Origin: Eublepharis macularius
Lineage: Eukaryota; Chordata; Lepidosauria; Squamata; Eublepharidae
DNA length: 64,000 nucleotides
NCBI RefSeq assembly: GCF_028583425.1
Contig: NC_072793.1
Location: forward strand, 172,957,681-173,021,680
Direction: 5' to 3'
The notes beneath the pieces are model-generated. The model saw nothing but the letters and a program-made list of their open reading frames with translations. It was not told the origin of the DNA and made no database searches. Shown piece by piece: positions 1 through 13,299 of this stretch. The position numbers were made by a program, and so were the translations under genes. How positions within the stretch are numbered: position 1 is the first letter of the stretch; each line of letters opens with the position of its first letter.

Positions 1-200
1 TCAGGGGAGAAACCATCTAAATGCCTCTTGTGTGGGAAAACCTTCAGGCATTTATATGGTTTCTCCCTTGTGTGGAAAGAGCTTCAGTCGCAGAGGAATT
101 CTTACATACCATCTAAGAGTTTACAGTATGTATGGAATAATCTTTGTACAGAAAGATTCCCCAGTGTCTGATGACAGAATTCAGACATGGAAGAAATCAT
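1..200 (+). pseudogene. Decayed C2H2 zinc-finger exon, 3' end (unit 0)
   Basis: The first 130 bases hold recognisable finger pieces: a K-C-L-L-C-G-K-T-F half finger, then a C-G-K-S-F-type finger in another frame, then degenerate sequence. No frame stays open as a finger array. Between the two pieces (46-67) lies an inverted copy of the inter-finger linker that pairs with the linker at 5-26. The arrangement matches the unit B array near 20150-20260, so this is the tail of an earlier tandem unit that starts left of the window. It is a host gene relic, not expected to make protein. Confidence 0.8.
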
Positions 201-211
201 AAGATGTGTGA

Positions 212-345
212 TAAGATCCAGAGGAGTTAGCCTTGTTAGTCTGCAGTAGCAAAATAGCAAAGAGTCCAGTAGCACCTTTAAGACTAACCAACTTTATTGT
301 AGCATAAACTTTTGAGAGCAACAGCTCTCTTCATCAGATGCATAA
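212..345 (+). repeat. Dispersed repeat, family A (single copy form)
   Basis: Begins near GATCCAGAGGAGTTAGCC and runs through AGTCCAGTAGCACC to the CTCTTCATCAGATGCA end. Near-identical blocks lie near 7290, 26599 and 39449. I recognise it as a common reptile interspersed repeat but cannot name its class. It lies just past the unit 0 finger relic. Confidence 0.75.
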
Positions 346-349
346 AATG

Positions 350-570
350 TGTGGAGTGTGGAAAGGCAATATAAGTATAATATCCTATTATATAAAAGGT
401 AAGCCGTATTACTGATGACTCACCTCTTATCCTGGTGTGCCTCCCGAGGGCACCGCTGCAGCACGAAGCCCAGGCGAGGAAGCTTGTGCCTCCAGAGAGT
501 GCACAGGTGGCAATGCCCCCCCTTCGCCCGGCCACCCCTCAACCGCCAGTGTGGCTGCTTCCAGAGACCT
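350..570 (-). repeat. Dispersed repeat, family C, minus orientation
   Basis: Read on the minus strand, this ends in a CACCAGGATAAGAGGTGAGT block followed by a TTTTATATAATAGGATATT-like end. The same block and end recur on the plus strand near 33370-33605, 41280-41440 and 43290-43385. Upstream parts of the family carry a short GC-rich minisatellite. Confidence 0.6.
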
Positions 571-702
571 GCCCCTCCTGAACTGCATACATACCCCCCC
601 GGACCAGCCCCCTGACCCATTCACTGTGTGACGTATACACATTGGCCAGCAAAGAGTGTGAGCGGGAGGGGCAAGGACTGCAGTACGTGACTGAGTCAGT
701 CT

Positions 703-790
703 GTTGTAAGAAAATAAAACAAGTCCAGTAGCACCATGAAGACTAACCATATTTATTCCACCATGCACTTCCATCAGTTGGATCACCATC
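703..790 (+). repeat. Partial family A repeat
   Basis: A short diverged match to the AGTCCAGTAGCACC...AGACTAACCA core of family A, without the usual head. Confidence 0.5.
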
Positions 791-2260
791 AACCCTGAAC
801 GTGTAAAGAGGAAATCTGGGAAATCCAATGTGGAAATTTGGAAGGGGGAGGAGGAGTTGAGTCAGAGAAGGGCACCATGTGAGAACGGGGGTGGGAAGCA
901 AGCCTCATCCACTCCACACCAAACAGACAGGAACTCCCTTTGCCAGAATTCCCCTCTTGAAGTGCATTCCTTATCCATCCAAAGAACACTTACCCATCCC
1001 TTTTGCGGAGTTGCGCTTTGACTTCGTTTGCTTCATCTGCAGACGCTGCTTCATAGGTCCCTGGATCTCCAAAACAATAGTTGCTATGGCTGTTTGGCAA
1101 GCAGTTCCACAGGGCGCAGTGGTGCAGCTGCCAGTCAACCCCCGAGGTGACCTGGGAAGGGGCTGTTCTTGCACCCTGGTGCAGAGAAGACCAGCCTTGG
1201 CTTCCCTTCTTTCTCTCTCTCTTTCACATGCACACACTTCAGCACTAGTGGGGTGGGTCACGGTGGAGTTCTGTTAGGGGACAGGGGGAGGTGGTGAAAA
1301 ACTGGCCCAAGGCTACCTGATTTCTGCCCCTGCTCAGCTCTTACTGGAGTGGTGTCCTGCCCTTCCTTGAGTGAGTGGAGTCACCACTTCATTATATGAG
1401 GGACCCATGAGGATTTTGAACAGAGGCGTCTCTGTTACACTGCATCTGCTTTGGCTCTTTCCTTTGCTTACAAGTGCTAAAGGCCCCCTCTGTGTTGCTG
1501 CATCTCTCTGTGCTTTTCCCACCTGCAGGGTGCGCCACTGCACACACTAAGTGGTATATCGAGGGCCTGAGAAAAGGAGGACTGTGACACATGGCCTGAC
1601 TTCTGAGCTAGGAGCATCTTAGCTGGGGCATCCTGAGCTGTACCAGGGCATGTGGGCAAAGCTGTAGCAGTGGAGGATGCTTGAACTTTCTGGTTGGCTG
1701 ACTGCCTGTGGGCTACTCTCTGGGTTTTGCTGGCTTAAATTTATGGAGGGAGGAGGTTTTCCCAAGGTGGGAACCTGCTCATTTCTAAGCCAGCATACTG
1801 GGGACGCAGTCATCTCCTGGCCAAACATTTTGGGTGCCTGCTGGTAGCCACTAGCCGGTGCTGCCCTGGCACACCCCTGGACTCTGCAGGAATAACTCCA
1901 GGATCGTCCCACAGAGCTCCCGAGAACTGTAGGTATAATACTTCTCTGGGTCTCTTAGGTCTTTCACCTCTGGGTCTTCTTAGGTCAAGATCATGCTGTA
2001 AAACCATAACCCTGTTAAAATGCCTTCTCGAACCATTCCATTTGATGCATTTTGTGGAACGAGAGACAATCCTCCTCTATGTGCCACTGTCAACCTCTCT
2101 GATTTTGTTCCGATGAGAGAAGCTGTTGCAACAGAACACATTAGCAAAGGTGGTTGGGTAGATATGTGGGAACTTGGGCCTAACAGACTTCGTCGGAAAT
2201 AACCAGCAACCCAGCAAATAACTTTCGAATTGGACCTGAAAACTAATCAATAGCTTACAG
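791..2260. other. Interval without a recognisable gene
   Basis: Open frames here are short and low in complexity, with no domain I recognise. A 60-codon frame near 2020-2202 has no splice context linking it to the zinc-finger units. No strong repeat is recognised before about 2270. Confidence 0.5.
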
Positions 2261-2269
2261 AGTAACAGA

Positions 2270-2480
2270 AAGAATGGGAGTAATATATGTCCAGTGCCTC
2301 TCATAATAATAAACAAGTCGGGGTCATCTGTACTGGCTATACTTTCTGACTTCAAGAGCAGAGCCATGCGGAGAGCTTTACAGTAGTCTAACCCCATGGC
2401 TGGCTATTGTGGCATAGATCCACGTGGCCAGAACAGCAGGTCAAGATAAAGAGCCATTCTCTCTGCATAAAAGCAGGCTA
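2270..2480 (-). repeat. LINE (CR1/L2-type) fragment
   Basis: The minus strand resembles the reverse-transcriptase end of CR1/L2-type elements, around a GGGTTAGACTACTGTA-like stretch. It is short and has no intact frame. Confidence 0.4.
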
Positions 2481-2904
2481 AAATATACATAATCTGGGAT
2501 GTCATCCCAGTTTTTACTTGCAGGCTTCAAAGACGGGGTCAGCAATGTTCACAGGTGCAAGGGGCGTCTCCTCCCCTCCACAGGCAGATCTTCTCTCGTG
2601 GCAATAGGCAGAGCCTGGTCCTTAGGTGAAGGGTAAGAGGCCACGGTCCCATTCCTTCTTACCTTTGTGCTTATGCCTGTGGCCCAGGGTGGCTTCAAAC
2701 CAAAGATGACTAAGGTGAGAGGCAGGGCTGTCAGCACCAGCCTCCAGTTGAACATACACAAAAGGGCAGGCATGCTGGAGAGGCTGTGGCAGAATCAGGA
2801 GAAAGGAAAAAGAAGAGATGCTGCCATTTTCTGCTGCAGGTTTTTCTGGCGGCAGAAGGCAAGTGGTTCTTCTCTGTGTCCCTAGTATAGAAACAAGGTA
2901 TTAG

Positions 2905-3045
2905 AGATATTGTTGAAGGCTTTCACAGCTGGAGAACGATGGTTGTTGTGGATTTTCCGGGCTGTATTGGTGTGGTCTTGGCATTGTAGTCCCTGACGTT
3001 TCACCAGCAGCTGTGGCTGGCATCTTCCGCAATTCTGCAATTCTT
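2905..3045 (+). repeat. Dispersed repeat, family B (single arm form)
   Basis: Starts with a GAAGGCTTTCACAGC head, then TTTTCCGGGCTGTATTG, and ends near GCTGTGGCTGGCATCTTC. Fold-back versions of the same sequence lie at 27114-27230 and 32083-32361. Only the head and the first arm are present here. Confidence 0.75.
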
Positions 3046-3913
3046 CCCTATACTCATGAACTGCTGTACCTTACAAGTTGGACTCAGTTATACATGTTTG
3101 TACTATATTTGTGAAATTGATTGTTATTTATTGGTTGTACACTAAGAGCACTTTGCACTTTATAAGAGTACAAATAGATAATTTCCATAAGTAGAGTGTA
3201 GAATCTTGTAGTTCTTTTACACCAGTAATTGGTCTGTTTGTGAAATCCATTCGGTAGCAGTTTGGCACACTGGAGCTAATGGGGGAATATGCGCAATTTG
3301 ACCTCTGGCTGGCCCTTGAGCAGCTCCCGACTTCCTTGCTGTACGACTTCCGTGCTACTACAGCTTGAGGAAGTGCTTTCTTGACAGCAAGAAATGTGTA
3401 CCTGCTCTTCTGTGGGGCAAGTGATTGAACTAGTTTGGATTTTGGACTCTGGCTGCTCTCAGGTCTGTGATCTTGACCGTGAAATCCTGTCTTATATTTA
3501 CACCCTTTGCTTCGTTTTGAGGGCCATGTATACTGTGTTTTATCCCGCACCTGGTTTTATCCTGACAACAACCCTATGAGGTGGGTTGGGCTAAAGGCCA
3601 ATGACTGTCTCAAGATCACTGGATGAGCTTTGTGGCTGTTTTGTTACATTTTTATGAAATGGCCTAACAATTCCCCACCCTCCAAAATTAATTGAGGCGA
3701 GAAGGCCTGCAATAAGGAGGCTAAACAAAATCAATGGGGAAGGGAATTCCAGAGTCTAATGTGGGGGGGCTACCAAACACAACAGCACCCTCAAAATATA
3801 CCAGTCTATTAATGTGGGATTTGCCACATGTTTGACGGGCGTGCAAGAAAAAGAGGGCCTGAACTAGCAATTGGCCAAGTGCTGCCCATGGCTAAGAGTG
3901 CCACAGGGTGGGT

Positions 3914-3914
<1 letters not shown>

Positions 3915-3978
<64 letters not shown>
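3915..3978 (+). repeat. (GT)n microsatellite
   Basis: An uninterrupted run of GT dinucleotides of about 64 bases in the 5' flank of unit A; no such run is seen in unit B. A short TA run follows at 4120-4139. Confidence 0.98.
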
Positions 3979-3980
<2 letters not shown>

Positions 3981-4249
3981 CTGAGGGACCTTTGAAAGGA
4001 AAGGCAAAGTCTAGGTTCAAAGGGGAAAAAGGGCAGGGAAGACATTAGGACTTTGATGGGGTGGGGGGAGAACAAAATCTATTTTATAGGGAGACAAAAC
4101 CCCAAGGAATATCAGATTGATATATATATATATATATATTTCTAATTTTCCACCATCCCGTTAAAATAGATACAATGTGGCCTGACCCTAGGACATGGGA
4201 TATATTAATTTAATATCTTAATAATATCTACATAGTTTTGAAGTTAAAG

Positions 4250-5060
4250 GGAATTTCTCTGCATCGGAGGCTCTCTTTTAATTCTGCTGTGTCATCTTTT
4301 CACCGAGGAGATCCTCTCCAAGGGTTAAGACAAGAGAGCTGGCTGTCCTAGAGATATGCATGGGGGTGAGTGGGAGCCATTTCCTCCCCCCCCCCCCGCC
4401 ACAGGAGCCCCTTCTTTGTTTCTCAGGTATCTGCTCTAATGACTGGGTGGGGGGTGAGCTCAGAGGGGTATTGGTGGGCAAGATTGGCAGCCCCGAATCG
4501 GGCGATTCTTTGAGATTTGGTTTTGGAGCCCGGGGAGGGCAGGGTTTGGGGATGGGCCTCAGCAGGGTATGGTGCCATAGAGCCACATTCCAAAGTAGCC
4601 ATTTTCTCCAGGGGGACTGATCTCTTTTGCTTGGAGCTCTGTTGTAATTCTGGGAAATCTCCACGCATCACCGGAGAGTTGGCAACCTTAGGAGAGAGCT
4701 GCAACCCAAGCTCCAAAGCAGATGGAATGGAGGGGCAGAAACAGTCTGGCAAGAGAGTCCCCTCTCCCCCCATCAGTTCACACCTTCCTCCATTCTGTGC
4801 CCCCCCTTCTGCATCAGAAAAAGCTGCTTTGTGCAAAGCTAAAGAAACACCAGAGATCAGCCAAGAAATAAAGACCTGCAGGAGGCACCGATATGAAAAT
4901 CGCCTCCCTGTATTTTTTGGACCAAGGAGGGGTGTGATGAGTTAAGGCTGAGGAGCAGCAAGAGGGGCAGGAAAATGGGGGGAGGGTGGAGACCCACCCC
5001 ACCCCCGTTTCTTTCCAGCCTGGCCCCAGCGGGACTTTCCTTCCTTCCACATTAGTCTCC
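4250..5060 (+). promoter_or_regulatory. Putative 5' flank and promoter of unit A
   Basis: A GC-rich stretch conserved in order with about 16000-16640 (unit B) and partly with 27780-28080 (unit D). Shared blocks include AAGGGTTAA, GGGAGCCATTTCCT and CCAGCCTGGCCCCAGC. It lies upstream of the M-x-P-A-Q leader exon, where a noncoding first exon would be expected. I cannot place the transcription start. A family D repeat sits inside it. Confidence 0.4.
4480..4692 (+). repeat. Dispersed repeat, family D
   Basis: Contains CCATTTTCTCCAGGGGGACT and ends in GAGAGTTGGCAACC. It matches a widespread squamate repeat of about 200 bp. Diverged relatives lie near 18525-18600 (minus), 39360-39440 (minus) and 40680-40940. 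Its presence in unit A and absence from the matching part of unit B dates the insertion after the A/B duplication, or implies loss from B. Confidence 0.6.
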
Positions 5061-5509
5061 CCAATGACACAGGCATGTCCTTTGCTCCTTGGGAAATTGA
5101 GCTTGTGCTAAGCCCACCCCCCCCTTCTCATTTCCCCTTTTCTGATTGGAGAGCTTGGCCTTCTTATTTGGAAGCTGCTTTTCTACTCCACTGGCCATAT
5201 GTGAAGGGGTGGTGTTTCCCTCCGGACCCCCAGAGATGATGAACCAGAGTTTCAGGATCACTTCAGACTCTGTATTACAAAGTGCGGGATGGAAGAAAAG
5301 AGACAAGACCCCCCACCCCCAAACTGGGCATATCTTGAAGACATGAAACTCTGACCCGATTTGTACAAGCAGTGACAGTGGGCAGAAACTTTCTTGTGGT
5401 GCTAGGTTTCTTGTGCAAGGAGAAGGGGAGGGGGACTAATGGATAAGGAAGATGGAAACTTCCCCCATAAAGAATGGCTGGTTAGATACTAATAATATAA
5501 TAATAATAA

Positions 5510-5750
5510 TATTTGATTTATATACCGCCCTTCAGGATGACTTAACTCCCACTTAGAGCGGTTTACAAAGTATGTTGTTATTATTATCTCCTCAACAAAA
5601 CACCCTGTGAGGTGGGTGAGGCTCAGAGAGCTCTGGAATTGCTGTGACTGACCCAAGGTCACCCAGCTGGCTACAAGCAGAGGAGTGGGAAATCAAACTG
5701 GTTTCTCCAGATTAGAGTCCTGCACTCTTAACCACTACACCAAACTGTAC
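5510..5750 (-). repeat. tRNA-derived SINE (Sauria-type), minus strand
   Basis: Read on the minus strand it starts with a tRNA-like head (GTGTAGTGGTTAAGAGTGC), followed by a promoter-B-like segment, CTGGGTGACCTTGGGTCAG, and a tail ending in a TATAAAT-type block. The copy near 58256-58495 is closely related. About 240 bp, nearly full length. Confidence 0.8.
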
Positions 5751-5887
5751 TTCAGAGACTTCCTAGATCAAACCCAGAATGCTGAATTGTGCACTGAAGT
5801 AAATTGAAAGAGAGGGTCACTTCAAGGGGCTGGCACAGAAAACGTAGTGAAAAGGTTTTCCTCCCTTTTCCTTTCTCACCCTCCCAG

Positions 5888-5964
5888 GCAGCAGTAGAAA
5901 GACGCCTCCTCCACCATCTCCTCTGTGTGCTGAAGAGAAAAGAGATGCTATGAAGCCAGCTCAG
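5888..5964 (+). CDS. Unit A leader coding exon (M-K-P-A-Q)
   Basis: The exon follows a pyrimidine-rich acceptor ending CTCCCAG and ends at CAG|GTAAAG. The start codon at 5950 gives M-K-P-A-Q and leaves phase 0. Matching exons lie at 18176 (M-K-P-A-Q), 31450 (M-Q-P-A-Q) and, on the minus strand, 57651 (M-D-P-A-Q). In KRAB zinc-finger genes a short leader exon normally precedes the KRAB-A exon, and here the next acceptor in phase 0 is at 6617. The splice sites look usable, but the finger exon downstream is broken. Confidence 0.75.
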
Positions 5965-6460
5965 GTAAAGGGTGGGGAGTGTCACTGGGGAGACATGCAG
6001 CAGAGGGCAGAAATAGTTCCTTCTCTGTCGCAAAGCTCAGAGGACTGGGCTGTTTTCCCTTGGCTCTGGTCATAGCCTGTCTGGGATTCCATGTGCAGAG
6101 AAGCCCCTACAGGGACAATAAAACAATATTGGTTACCAACCTCAAGGCGGGGCCTAGAGGCAAGCATTCAGAAATTCAGATTCTGTGGGCGATCCGGGAG
6201 ACAATATTAGGCTATGATTTTTCTAGTGATCCAGAATCCAGATGTTGCCCAGCCCAGAACTGCTAACAGCCTGCAGACTTCAGCAGAGTCTCATCAACAC
6301 CTGGCCCTCCTACCAGCCAAATGTCAACATACTCCCATGTGCTCAAATGCTCCTCTCTCTGGAAGGGCCTTCCTCTCAGAGGTTGCACACACTGTTCACA
6401 TCCATGCTGGGATAGAGCAAAGGGAACCCATGCATGTGGCAGGCTGGTAGCCCCTTATGA

Positions 6461-6778
<318 letters not shown>

Positions 6779-7289
6779 TGATGCTGTGAGGTATGACTAG
6801 GACTCCTTCCCCGTAAGGAAATCACTGATGAGGAAAGATGTGGTCGGGCCCTCTGGCTAACCTCTGCTACCCTGTATACAGATTTATCAAGGGTTGCCCC
6901 TACCTAGCAGTTTTTGAACTTAACCTTTTGCATTGAACCTTCCTGGGAAAATCTGGCTTTGAGGTTGTAGGTTCGGCCTGTACCATGATCTGACCATTGT
7001 CTACTCAAGGCAGGGGGATGGAGCTCCAACACTCCGTAGGAGACTGGGTAAAATGGTCCTTGTGGCTCCTACAGCATTCCAGCCTCTGACAAGGCTGTGG
7101 TGAGAGCTTGGAACGTGAAGCTCTCAGAAATTGTTGATGAGGTTCCCCCTCACTGGCTTCTCCTGCCATTGTGGGGGAACCCAATGGAGCATGCTGGAGA
7201 ACTCATTGGAAGTGGTGATAGCAGCAAAGAAATGTTATTTGCTCCCATCAGATCAGCTAGTCCACGACTGCCCTGACTGTTTTAAGTGC

Positions 7290-7425
7290 AGAGGAGTTAG
7301 CCGTGTTAGTCTGTGGTAGCAAAATCAAAAAGAGTCCAGTGGCACCTTTAAGACTAACCAATTTTATTGTAGCACAAGCTTTCGAAAATCAAGTTCTCTT
7401 CGTCAGATGCATGGTACAGAAACTG
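7290..7425 (+). repeat. Family A repeat in unit A intron
   Basis: Closely matches the 212-345 copy, from CAGAGGAGTTAGCCGTG to CTCTTCGTCAGATGCATGG. It lies in the intron between the KRAB-A and finger exons and has no counterpart in unit B. Confidence 0.85.
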
Positions 7426-8692
7426 GTCAAATATAGAAGAGGAGGGGGGAGGAGAGAGAAGATGCAATCCTCCCCCCCCCCCCAAATTGTAACTAGTAGA
7501 AGTGTTGGAAGGTGGTATACAAATTTTGTTTTTATCTGTTTCCAACTACATATTGCACCTGTATAATAGCTGTAGCATTTTGTTCTAGATACATTTATGC
7601 ACTTTTCACATGCTCAGTATTTACTGTCTTTTGCCCTGTTTCTTAATTCTGTTTTGTAATGAAAATATATTTTATTTTGTTTTTATTCTAGCATAGGGCA
7701 AAACAACTGAAAAAGAGATTTCTTTTTGTTCTTTGCCCAGTGATTCTGAAAGGCCTGACCCATAAATATTTCACAGAAGTACAGCCTACCATGTTAAAAT
7801 TCAACATCTTGCAGAGGAAATCCTTGTTTTCCTGGTGTATTTTAAACCCTAACCAGGATTCACCTCTTCCCATTAAAAGCTAATTTAATATTGTCTGGAG
7901 CAGCCCCTGAAGATGCTGATTTAATATCCCAAGAATCATTCAGAAGTGGTATAAGCAGTGTGGTGGGGGGGAGGGGGGAGTGGTACAGAGAAGATATCTT
8001 GGCATACTAGAGGAGAGAGACAGAACAAATGCCAGTCCAGTTGGAGAGGCAAACAGTGGGATGTAGCACAGTCTCTAGGTGAACAGCTGGTCTGTGTGGG
8101 AAGCAGAAGTAGTTCTAACTTCAGGGGCAATACAAGATTGAAAGCTGCCACTCTTTCCACTGGTGGTACATCTTGCAGTGAATTGAAATGGAAATTTCTG
8201 AAGCTGACTTCTCTTTTTGAAAGTAAACTTAACCTTTTTTCCAATTCCTAGTTTCTTCCCATTTATAACTGTACAAAAAAGAGAGGTGCTGGAGCTGAAT
8301 CCATTGTAGGGACTCTTCCACCTTTATTGTACTGGAAGAGTGGAGCTAAGATGAGTGTTATGTCCTCACATTGCAGGGTGACCTTCTGAGGATAAGACAG
8401 GTCACTCCAGGGCTGGAATAGTGGGCTTTGTGGATCAAACACCACAGGCAAAGAATCAGCTCTGCCTTTTGAGCATTATCCCAATCCTGTCTTTGCCCTG
8501 GGAAGAACTACTTGACCCTCAGTATGATATAGGATGTCACAGGACCAGGTTCCTAAGAAAAATGTTTGGAAGTGTGTCCAGACACCAAGCCTTTGAATCC
8601 TTGCACTCTCCCCAGGAGTTAATTTTGTTAGTTTTCTAATGCTCATGCTTCATTCTTTCACAGAGTTCATGCAATGTTTCTTTTTCTTTCAG

Positions 8693-9745
<1,053 letters not shown>

Positions 9746-9841
9746 TGTGGAAAGGCAGCAAATCAAAGTATATTGGATTAGGAATTAGAAAGCAATATAA
9801 TAAAACAGTTTAAGACATGCAACACAATCTAGTAAAACTGA

Positions 9842-10209
9842 CTAAATTAGGGGTCCTCAACATTTTTTGAGCAGACTGAATTCTGACACACAGTGGTGGA
9901 CACAGCAACAATATGGCTGCCACAGAATGGCTGCTACAGGAAATGGAGCCAGCCACAAAATGGATGCTACAGCTTACCTTCGGACACACAGTGAAGATCC
10001 TTGTACTACATAAGCAGTTTATGCCAAAGCAGTGTTGTTAAAAATCTGCACAGCCAATCAGGACTCCAATGTCCAATCAGAAACCATGCTTTGCAAAAGC
10101 CCCATCTGGCCCCACCCACTTTCTAAAACACCTGGCGGGCACCAGAAAACGTGTCAGAGAGCTTAATTGTTCCTACAGGCACCATATTGGCAACGCCTGG
10201 CCTAAATAT
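9842..10209. mobile_element. Non-autonomous hAT-type transposon copy
   Basis: The core is 9850-10201. It begins GGGGTCCTCAAC and ends with a diverged inverted match, TTGGCAACGCCTGGC. Flanking 8-bp sequences CTAAATTA (9842-9849) and CTAAATAT (10202-10209) look like a decayed target duplication. Internal ATGGCTGCCACAGAATGGC and GGCGGGCACCAG blocks recur in a second copy near 43440-44230. There is no transposase frame. Confidence 0.65.
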
Positions 10210-10540
10210 TTTCTGTGATTAAATGCACAACCTGATTCTCTTCATAAAATGCCCTCATAAACAGTTCTGTTTTACACATTCTTTGAAATGTTAAAACTGT
10301 GGGAGCCATCCTGACTTTGTCACGCAGGTCATTCCACCAAGGGGCAGCCACAAAAAAGAATCCTGCTCCAAGCGCCGTTGTCCATCCCATGCATTATCTT
10401 TGCTTAGTTGAGAAAAGCAATTTGAACAGATCATATTGACAGAGGTAGTCCTGTGGATCTGTAGGAACTAGGCCCTGAAAGACTTTGTAGGTAATAGCCA
10501 GCACCTTGAAATGAACCAGAAAAATAAACTCTCCCCAAAG
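10210..10540 (-). repeat. LINE 3' region (CR1/L2-type), minus
   Basis: The minus strand resembles the 3' part of the same LINE group that lies on the plus strand at 10560-11140; the two are arranged tail to tail. There is no intact frame. Confidence 0.45.
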
Positions 10541-10559
10541 GAATGACTCAGATATGTGA

Positions 10560-11140
10560 CATATGTATTCTGTGCCGCAAGCATTTACCTATAAAGCCCT
10601 ATGCGAACAGGGACCAGTGTGACTGCAGGACCGCCTCTCCCTATATGTGCCCCAGAGGACGTTCCAATCAGGTGACAAACAGCTGCTAGTGGTCCCTGGC
10701 CCCAAAGAGGCCCGCTTAGCCTTGACCAGAGCCAGGGCCTTTTCGGTCCTGGCTCCAACCTGGTGGAGCGCTCTGTACAATGAGACCGGGGCTTGGCAGG
10801 ATCCGTTATCCTTCCACCAGGCCTGTAAGACAGAGCTGTTCTGCCAGGTGTACGGTTGAGGCTGAGCTGGGCCTCCCTACTAGAGGCATCCACCATCAAA
10901 CTTTTTAACCAACTGCGCAAGTAGTTATATGGTGGATTACATGGCGGACTGATTAATTGATTACTCCTGCGCTGTTTTCTTGTACCTTTTAAATATTTAT
11001 ATTCCTCTGTTTTATATTGCTGTTTTAAAATTGTAAAATGTAAAATTTCTAGTGTGCTGTTTTATAGAATGTAATCCACCCTGAGCCTGCATGTTCGGAG
11101 AGGGCAGAATAGAAATGGAAAATAAATAAATAAATAGTAA
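10560..11140 (+). repeat. LINE 3' end with AAATA tail
   Basis: Contains the LINE 3' block CTCCAACCTGGTGGAGCGCT and AGAGCTGTTCTGCCAGG, and ends in (AAATA)n at 11120-11137. This block is typical of an abundant reptile CR1/L2-group LINE. The copy is 5'-truncated and its frames are closed. Confidence 0.65.
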
Positions 11141-11819
11141 TCCAGTTGTGGCATTCTGTACTAATTGAAAATCCTGCCTTCAAGGGTAGACCCATGTAGA
11201 CCTATTACAGTAGCCCAGCTTCTTGATTACTGTGGCTTTGACTTTCACTGGGTGTATTGATTCTAATCTGAGCATTCAGGGCCCTTAATATTTTCCCAAA
11301 GAGAATCAAGTGTTATGTTTCAATTACCTTTGCATTTAGTTTCAATTAAATTACTGAGTCGGAGTTCCTTACCATGGCCTATGGGGGCAAAAATGGACCC
11401 AGAGTTACAGGGATTAACTCAGGTTTTGCCTATTCTCTACATTCAATATAGACCAATGAGAGAATTTAAGAATGAACCTTTCTTTACTTAGCATTCAAAA
11501 AGGAAAGTGTAATAATAATGTATATCTGAACTGATTTTCTTCAATTAATCCTAATCCTATTATATCGTATAGGGTAAACTGCCCAGGAGCTGATGTTTTG
11601 CAGTTTTAACTGCTTTGAATTGTTGAAAGTGTTTTCGGTCAATAGAATAGGCAGCAGCATTTTAAGTTGCAACTGTCTTCCTTACGAAGCAACTGATTTG
11701 GGAGAAGCTATAAAAAGCTTTATACCTTGATACAGGATGAAAACATTGTTTATTTTACATGGTGTTAAATGTCTGGAAACAAGCATCTCACACCTATCCT
11801 GCAATCTCTCTTGGTTACT

Positions 11820-12090
11820 GATCAGTTACTGAGTTCAATTCAAGTTTCTAGTTATCACCTATAAAAACCCTCAATGGCCAAGGACTCACAGACCTGCAGT
11901 GTCACCTCTGTCATTATGTTCCCCTGGCTCTTGCTTCACTCATCCAGGCAAAGGCCGGTCAAGGTGCCACCCTGCAAATGGGTAAAATTGGCAGTGCCTG
12001 TTCACCCACATTCTAGGTGGCAGCAGTGGCTCCCTTCTTGTGGAATGTCCTGCCTGAGGATGTCGGGGAAACCCTTGCACACGCATGCCT
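11820..12090 (+). repeat. LINE 3' fragment
   Basis: A diverged relative of the 10560-11140 element (AAGTTTCTAGTTATCACCTA, later TCTTGTGGAATGTCCTGCC). There is no open frame of interest. Confidence 0.5.
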
Positions 12091-12775
12091 GCCATTGGTC
12101 AGTTAGAAATAAGGGCTGTAAATGCAGAAAAGGATGACCATAAAATACAGAAACAGGAAACAAAGACAGTGTTGTAGGATACTATTTATGTTAATCTAAA
12201 AGAAAAATGAATCAAAATGAGTTGTATTATTAAACACGGGGTAAGTAAGTAACACAGTAAGTAAGACAGGGCTTCAGGGGCACGAAGCCTCTGGTTCATT
12301 TCAGTTCCATTGTACTTCAGACCCCCCTTTGGGAAGGTCTCTCAAGCAAAAGCCATCTTATATACTAATAGCCAAGTGCCCCTGATCTGTGGATACTTAA
12401 ATTTGGAGACGGGAGCCATGAACAGACGAGACAGATTTTCCTACATACCTGAAAAATGCCCCAGGTTTGCAGAAAAATCTGAAAAATAAAAAAAATACAT
12501 TTGGGGTAAAAAAATCCCCAAATGATAAAAAGGGCACCTGTAGCTTTAAGAATCAGATTCTTCCACTGGTCACTGCTAGGCAACCATAACAGCTTAGCCG
12601 TGATTCCAGGCTTGATTTCTGTCAAGAAAAGGTAGGGGTGGGAGCAAGTCCCAGCTGTTTTGGCCTTTGAGGGACCAGGGTCCAGCCCCAGAAGCAGCCA
12701 CTGGGCAACTTGATACTTCATTACTTACCCAGGTCTGGCTGCTGGCTACTGTTCCACAGCAGCCTCCTCCTCAAA
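12091..12775. other. Interval without a recognisable gene
   Basis: No domain, exon or repeat is recognised. The longest minus-strand frame here (118 codons) resembles no family I know. Confidence 0.5.
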
Positions 12776-12990
12776 GCAGTGTAGTGTAGTGGTTAGTGTT
12801 TCAGAGCAGGATCTGAGAGACTTGTGTTTGAATCACAACTCTGCTGTGGAAGCTTACTGGGTAACTTTGATCCAGTCACACACTCTGAGCCTAACCTACC
12901 TCTCAGGGTTGTTGTGAGGATCATATGGAGGCAAGAAGAGCTGCTTCATGTCCCCAGTGGAGAGAAAGGCAGTATATAAATGAATTGAAA
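12776..12990 (+). repeat. Sauria SINE, near full length
   Basis: A tRNA-like head with GTAGTGTAGTGGTTAGTG, then CCTAACCTACCTCTCAGG, GTTGTTGTGAGGAT and a TATATAAATGAATTG end. This is the diagnostic order of Sauria SINEs, whose 3' ends resemble BovB LINEs. Confidence 0.9.
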
Positions 12991-13299
12991 AATATAGGTG
13001 AAGATGGAGGGGGCAGATAAAAAGTAAGTTGCTTAGTGGGTTTGAAGAAAAGAACAATGTCGGGAATGGAAAGCATATGGAGGCTGCCAGGAGGCAGGAA
13101 AAAGGAAATAGTAAGGGGAAGGTGATACAGAGACAAGTTAAGTACCCTCTGCAAGTCCTTGTAGGATCCTTACCATGCAACTGGGCGTGGCTCAACTGAC
13201 ACCTTACTAGTGGAGGGGGGGGGGATCCGGCCACACGCCACTTGGTTCCCTCTTTCCTTTCAGACCCCATAAGCAAAATCACAGGAAGGCCTGGAGTTT

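Noticed and set aside
2020-2202. Short plus-strand frame that looks well composed
   Set aside because: Sixty codons with no family resemblance and no linked exons; adjacent sequence is repeat-like.
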